64,000 nt of DNA from Hysterium pulicare CBS 123377 (Eukaryota > Ascomycota > Dothideomycetes > Hysteriales > Hysteriaceae). This document shows positions 59,001 to 64,000 of this stretch, piece by piece (position 1 is the first letter of the stretch; each line of letters begins with the position of its first letter). The position numbers and the translations under genes were made by a program. The DNA lies in the NCBI GenBank assembly GCA_000467715.1, contig AJFK01000554.1, positions 1 to 64,000 on the forward strand. The letters are read 5' to 3'. The notes below the pieces were generated by a model. That model searched no databases. It had not been told where the DNA came from and was given only the letters and a program-made list of their open reading frames with translations.

Positions 59001-61614
59001 ATTCCCACTTCCTCGCGCCATTCGGAGGGCACGTTGCTGACAGTCTTCTAGGGAAAGCGAAATCTCCGCCTCGAATCTGCATAGGGGTGCGGAAAGCTCT
59101 CAAACAAGTTTCCAAGCAAGCCAAAGTGCGAACGTAATTGTACGCCTCGTCCTATAAGACAGCTCTCTGCTACGGCGAACTCAGTGCTGAAAGAGCTGCT
59201 GGGAAGCAAGACATATAATTCGTAGGCGTCTCCGTGTCTCTTTGGATTCATCGCTCCCATCCCGACATTCCATTTCGTCCATGCTTTCCAAGCATACACA
59301 CTGGGAGGCCAATCATGGCTATCTCGAAGGGTTCTCAGACAGGAGCAATCCCTTGCCCAACAGGAGACCGGAGATGGGCGTGGTAACCTAAACATCTCTT
59401 TTCGCGCCCTTATATGGAATACCTATAGCTGATGGTTCGATTAGGAACAAAGGTCAAGCCTCGGGAGCGGCCCGTTGTATGCCTGCATTCAGCATCTGTC
59501 TGTCCCAAAATCCAGGGAGATACTGTCGTTCTTATCATGATCAAGTATCTTTGCACATCAGAAAATTACTGATATATCGAATTCCATTGGAATCTGGAAA
59601 ACTCGGAAAGAAACAGAAAGAAACAAGATCAATATTGAGCCGAAATGTGGAGATCCTGTCCTGATTGATTCGTCCCATCCTCGATCTTCCATTTCTTACG
59701 TGGTGCCGACAATATATATTCTGTGCGAAGACTCTCCATCAAGTCAGGAACGTTGTGCCACGGGTCTGTCGCGATTTGGCTGCAGGATGGCAGTTGTCCG
59801 AGAGATCAAGATTCGAATGTTTTCTTACAAATGGTGTGAGAAAAGAAGTCTCTGCGCCGGGATGCATTCCAAGCTGAACGATTCGAATGCGGGAAGATAT
59901 ACGTCCAGCACATATATCAGATTTCTTCGGATCCGTCCTTCTTCACTTCGGATCTTCCGTCTCTTACTTGGCGCCAAAGTCAATTGTTCCGTACCTCAGT
60001 TTCTTTTGGTCGCTGGGAGTTTTCGACCTAAATCTGTTTGTTCTGCCCTGCGGATCGGTATCGTATGGTGCTCAAGGGAGTCCATGGATTTCACCCGCAA
60101 AATCGGACTGGTTCGGAAGAGTATATCCAGCGAGAGCTCTGCTTGATGCTACAGCTCTTGCTCCTCGCTTCTAGTTTCGTATTGTGTTCTCGATTCATGC
60201 ACGGTCCGGAGAGCGGAATTGAGGCTCTACTTCCTCATCTGTGACCTTCAAGGGCTCATGGACGAAGCGCTCAACATTCGAAATGGTTACATGTTCCGTT
60301 GACATCTGTCCATGATGAGTTAGTAATCGCCACTCAATTCATCACTGGAGCATACCGGTTGTTGTGTATGGATTTTCACGACCATAGCCCTAATGGTTGG
60401 CCCAACGCAGCTTTCCCACTCGGGGTATAGAGATTGTCTCGTCGGAGGGAATGATGAGCTCGAGGTATTGGTGTAATCCGATCCCTGGCCAGAGCCCGCA
60501 AGGACCCCAGAGCTCGCATCTATGACAATACTGAAGACCCCCAATCCGTGTTCAGATCCAGACTCGTCGCCGAGAGTGTCGCGCGGAGAGGTATGGCTGT
60601 TGAAAATATGTTCCAAGCTATCTGCTCGTTGTTCGCCTTGCTTGAGTGTGTGGTAGTCATAGCCTTTCGTACTCCCACCGGGTGTGGTAGCTGTGGTGCG
60701 GACGGCACGATGCTGGCGCCAGTAATGATCGCGCTAGAAAGGATAGCGAACAGGCCGTTGACGTCGCCAGCGGTATCGCACTCGTCCATAGGCACGCCGA
60801 GACGGACGTCTTGAGCAAATCCATACAAGCCAGGCACAAAACACGAAGATCGCAATGAAAAGGTCAGTGATGGTGAGCTCCTCTCCGGACATTGCGCACG
60901 CTTCCAGCTCAGGAACTCGTGGACTCGATGCGGAGGTCTCGTCGAGGGTGAGGAGGTTGCTTGCCTAGGTTATTCTCGAATGTCTTGATATGAATCAAGC
61001 CTTCGAGGGTTGGTGATGCTCGAAGTGCGAGTGAATCAGCCAGCAGGAGAGCGGGCTTCCGGCGCCGCAGAGACAGCCTCAAAGCCTCTTCACATGAAAA
61101 GGGATTCGTCTATTGAACCAAGAGAAATGTAGCGATTGCTTTTTCGTATTCTCTTCAGGAAGCTTGCGATACTGCCGTCTCTCTTGCGTTGACTGCTGGC
61201 GCGGGCGACGGCGCTGAGGGCAGCGGCGTCCGGTGCCTAACCACGCTGAAGGGGCTCGAAGAAGTGGACCGAAGAAGCAGATCAATTACTTCCTGGGTTC
61301 CCCTTGGGGGTAGTTGCAGTATCGAGCTCTCTTCTACTGTGCAAGTTATTGTACGGTCATGGTAAGGAGACGCGGTGTTGGTAGTTGTGTTGAATGCACG
61401 AAACACCAAAAGGGCTCTCGCGGAGTCCTCGTCCAGAGAGGAGAGGGCCGCGCACGCCTCCCGATCGCAATGCAGGCTACATTAACCCAAGTGCCTATGA
61501 AATGCCCCTCCAGATCATCTCTATTACCATTCCGTCTCTGCGGGAATTTGGCGGGTCGATTAAGTCCAAGAATGTCAGGCCTTACTACCGCCCCCATTGC
61601 AAATGCGAAAATGC

Positions 61615-61690
61615 ACTGCCTTGCAGGACTTGAACTCATGGAGCTTGCTTACAAAAAGCACATACTCTAATCTTGCAGAGCCTTGCACCT
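61615..61690 (-). tRNA. tRNA-like sequence, degenerate
   Basis: On the minus strand: TAGAGTATGTG, a stem-loop GTGCT/AGCAA with seven-base loop TTTTGTA, then B-box-like GAGTTCAAGTCC and a nearly paired T stem (one mismatch). A matching acceptor 5' strand was not found. Probably a relic rather than a working gene. Confidence 0.22.
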
Positions 61691-62188
61691 TCGGGCACCT
61701 GGTCAATTTGCAACGATACAGAGAAGGTTAGCATGACCCCTGCACCAAGGAAATATGACTATGAAAGATGAGCAAAAAAGATCCTTTTTGGGGGTTTCAT
61801 TCCAAGGTTAGGTATTTACCTGACCCTTTGCAATAGGCCTTAGAATGTCGGCTCCTATGTCTAAAGGGGTCGTTTCGGGATTCTGCTGGTATATTATATT
61901 TTTTTCGTTCCCCGGCATTGGACACGCTTCTTGCAATGATTAAATGAAAAGAATCAGGTTAACGCATCTATCGAAGGTTGCTTCCGAGATTTAATGATCT
62001 TTGCACACTGTCGACAACACAGTTTGCAAGGGGAAGTGGACTTTGAAGGGCTATGAAATTTGTATCACCCATATAGGGAGTTCATACAACAAGTATGGTC
62101 ATATTCTACAGCATTAGAATTCGTCAACCGAATTTATCTTCTTTCAGTATACTATCGGTAACCGCCATCAATCGGGTTTTCACCCTTC

Positions 62189-63051
62189 CTATTCTGCAGG
62201 TGCACTCCCTGCAGGATCCTCCTGAGCTCCATCTACCGCATCCTCTTGGCCTGAACCCGCAAACTTCGACTCGTTCATCTTCTTATGCTCTTTCACGCTG
62301 CCCTCCAATCCCAATAACATCTCCTTCCCCCCTGGTACGATCATATCAAAGGTTTCCCTGATGACTGCATACTGATAGTATCCACACCTCGCAATTGGAA
62401 CCGTTTTCTGGATGTCGATCTTTCCATTCGTCAACACCTCTTCTTTGATATGGATGCCAATGACCTTCCCGATGACAATGTCAACCGCGCCCATTGGTGG
62501 GTTGCCGGGAAGGCGGAGAGTGGAATAGTATTCGCATTCGAATTTGACGGGGCTCTGCTGAACCATTGGGATTTGCATTTTTACCCCATTCTTACTCTTC
62601 CCATATACCTTCACGCCGACTAGCTTGCTGTCTTCCTTACTTAGTCCGGCTCTCTCGAACTCATCCACGCCATAGTCAACTTGCTCGGCAGTGATATTGA
62701 CGGCTTCTCTCAAGTCGTAGGTGGCGAGATTCCAGCAGAACACCCCGGTGACCTCGGCATTGCGGACAGTATCTTTCTGAGTATTGGTTGGCGTCTGATT
62801 AGCGGAGAACATGATATAGGGAGGGTCGAAGGTCAGGTTGTTGAATTGCGAGTATGGAGCCAGATTTGGCTGGCCGGAAGGGGAGAGAGTGCTGATCCAG
62901 CCAATAGGCCGTGGGACAACGCAGGCCTGGGTTAGGTTAGCTGAGTTGAGGTAAGATTGGTGGAGTTGATTGGACAATTGGGGAGTTGTTAACTTGCCTT
63001 GAACGGGTCATGTGGGAGCCCATGTTCAGTCTTTCCTGGCTCATAAAACAT
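62189..63051 (-). CDS. Flavin reductase-like (FMN split-barrel) protein
   Basis: Exon 1 62998-63051 and exon 2 62189-62926; 263 aa. The first exon encodes MFYEPGKTEHGLPHDPFK and splices to ACVVPRPIGWISTLSPSG, rebuilding the family opening PFKACVVPRPIGWIST. The intron (71 nt) uses a GC donor in perfect context (AAG then GCAAGT) and a CTAAC branch. Further blocks: NLAPYSQFNNLTFDPPYIMF, KDTVRNAEVTGVFCWNLATY, FECEYYSTLRLPGNPPMGAV and DIVIGKVIGIHI. These fit the FMN-binding split barrel; the subgroup is common in bacteria and fungi, and its substrate is not known. The C-terminus is a charged tail (EDAVDGAQEDPAGSAPAE). No signal peptide. Confidence 0.93.
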
Positions 63052-63482
63052 AGTGGTATGAAGAAGAGTGTTAGAAACTCTAACAGTTGTTTATTTAGCC
63101 AAGGTAAAGAGTCAATTTATGTAGTGGTTGGTAAGTCAGTTTAGTGGACGTTGGAGTAAAAGGTGCGTTTATTTAGAAAGCGGCGTCAATAACCACGTGC
63201 TCCGAACAGACCCCATGTTCTGGCAAACCGTGAATGAACCAAGGGTACTCCGAGTATGGGAATTCACGAGTACTTAATCGAATTTCCCCACATGCTATTA
63301 ACATGCCGGGGCCGACACTCGGATCTCCAACATGGGGGGGAAACACGATGACCCGCACGCTAATGCAAGCTCCCGTCCGGCATGTGGTTTCCAGGTTGAA
63401 GGCGAAATTCTAGGTTGTTTCTAATACGAATGTGTTATGCATGTTTCCTCTACCTTACTCCGTTTTCTATGCTCCGACCACA
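63052..63482. promoter_or_regulatory. Divergent promoter region, flavin reductase / SDR
   Basis: 431 bp between start codons. Nothing specific recognised. Confidence 0.4.
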
Positions 63483-64000
63483 ATGCCAACCATCCTAATT
63501 ACGGGGGCCTCATCTGGCCTGGGTCTCCAATTTCTTAAGTACTATATTAGCAAACACTCGTCTAGAGTTATAGGCTTGGATATCAACCCTTTAAACACAG
63601 ATTTTCTATCGGTCCATGGAACAAGTCTTCTCCAGACTCACACTATCGACATCACATCCGGTCCATCTCTCCAGCAATTTTCCGCGAAAATCAAGGATGT
63701 ACCAATTGACATGATAATTCACTGTGCCGGAATCCGCGGCCTAAAAACCCATCTATCATCAAAGAGCATCCAGGCGATGTAGCAAAAGCAGAGACTATAG
63801 ATTCCATAGATGCCGCAACAATGCTTCGCACCTTCGAAGTAAATGCCCTAGGAACGTTCAACCTTATCAAAACCTTGCTTCCAAATCTTCTCCTCTCCTC
63901 ATCAAAGCCAAAAGTCGTTATTATGTCTTCGCGTATGGGTTCCATCTCCTCAAACGATAAGGGAGGTGGATACGCATATAGAGCTTCAAAGGCGGCACTG
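63483..64000 (+). CDS. Short-chain dehydrogenase/reductase, right-truncated, with an apparent frame break
   Basis: Starts MPTILITGASSGLGLQFLKY, a Rossmann nucleotide-binding motif (TGASSGLG) typical of classical SDRs; GLDINPL follows strand 2, suggesting NAD(H) preference through the Asp. IDMIIHCAGIRG is the NAG-equivalent block. The frame then closes at a stop at 63779-63781, while the downstream SDR sequence (FEVNALGTFNLIKTLLPNLL, VVIMSSRMGSISSNDKGGG and YAYRASKAAL with the catalytic Tyr and Lys) lies in another frame. The change of frame falls at or near the five-A run 63743-63747 and no intron fits. The C-terminal part is outside the window. Substrate unknown. Confidence 0.72.

Larger units (their letters stand above)
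55485..62188. other. 6.7 kb gene-poor region
   Basis: No gene could be supported. Minus-strand pieces at 57.3-57.8 kb (for example MTFDVRKEDPQKVDVVLPFV, ending at a stop) and at 58.1-58.5, 59.0-59.4 and 60.5-60.9 kb look mildly coding but cannot be joined into one product with convincing splice sites. A diverged near-repeat of about 25 bp is seen at about 59.68 and 59.95 kb (GATCTTCC.T.TCTTAC.TGG.GCC). Two tRNA-like sequences are listed separately. It may contain decayed host genes. Confidence 0.35.

Noticed and set aside
1-64000. Retroelements, DNA transposons, telomere repeats, CRISPR arrays
   Set aside because: No reverse transcriptase, integrase, transposase, terminal repeat, TTAGGG array or spaced repeat was recognised by eye; a repeat-library search was not possible.

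Overview
The window is nuclear DNA of a filamentous ascomycete (Pezizomycotina). The evidence is dense multi-exon genes with 41-100 nt introns, GT..AG borders with CTAAC-like branch sites, and a typical gene set: an ADP1-type ABC transporter, ZIP transporter, Leptosphaeria-type rhodopsin, Sso1, Npt1, Nbs1, Gpi14 and WSC proteins. A leotiomycete or close relative is my best guess from the gene mix, but this is inference. Gene models were assembled by eye from reading frames, splice sites and family motifs; spliced lengths were checked for phase.

Layout. 1-9 kb: 3'-cut ADP1-like ABC transporter (-), PLP aminotransferase (+), ZIP zinc/iron transporter (-), proton-pump-type rhodopsin (+). 10-17 kb: small secreted Cys-rich protein (+), DUF2264 protein (-) divergent from a quinate/sugar-type MFS transporter (+). 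17-37 kb is a gene-dense housekeeping block: RPEL-repeat protein, alpha/beta hydrolase, syntaxin Sso1, nicotinate phosphoribosyltransferase Npt1 (all -), cytochrome b5 protein Irc21 and DNA-repair factor Nbs1 (+), secreted Tri14-like protein, PIN/RGG protein and TRAX (-), GPI mannosyltransferase Gpi14 (+). 38-50 kb looks like a cell-surface carbohydrate block: a processive-type GT2 synthase (-), head-to-head with a membrane-anchored GH16 glucanase-like enzyme (+), followed by a secreted four-WSC copper radical oxidase (+). 50-62 kb is gene-poor; its one clear gene (53.9-55.5 kb, -) is cut into many short exons and I do not recognise it. Two degenerate tRNA-like sequences also lie there. 62-64 kb: a flavin-reductase-fold protein (-) and a right-truncated short-chain dehydrogenase (+).

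How the genes may work together. The clearest functional grouping is GT2, GH16 and WSC-oxidase, which could synthesise, remodel and oxidise wall or extracellular polysaccharide. The transporter/DUF2264 pair may be a catabolic unit. The rhodopsin shares a long divergent promoter with the ZIP gene. No mobile element, CRISPR array or viral relic could be supported. Points to examine are two reading-frame breaks at five-A runs (10.85 kb and 63.74 kb), three GC-AG introns, an 18-nt exon in TRAX, and introns at the same position in three of the four WSC domains.
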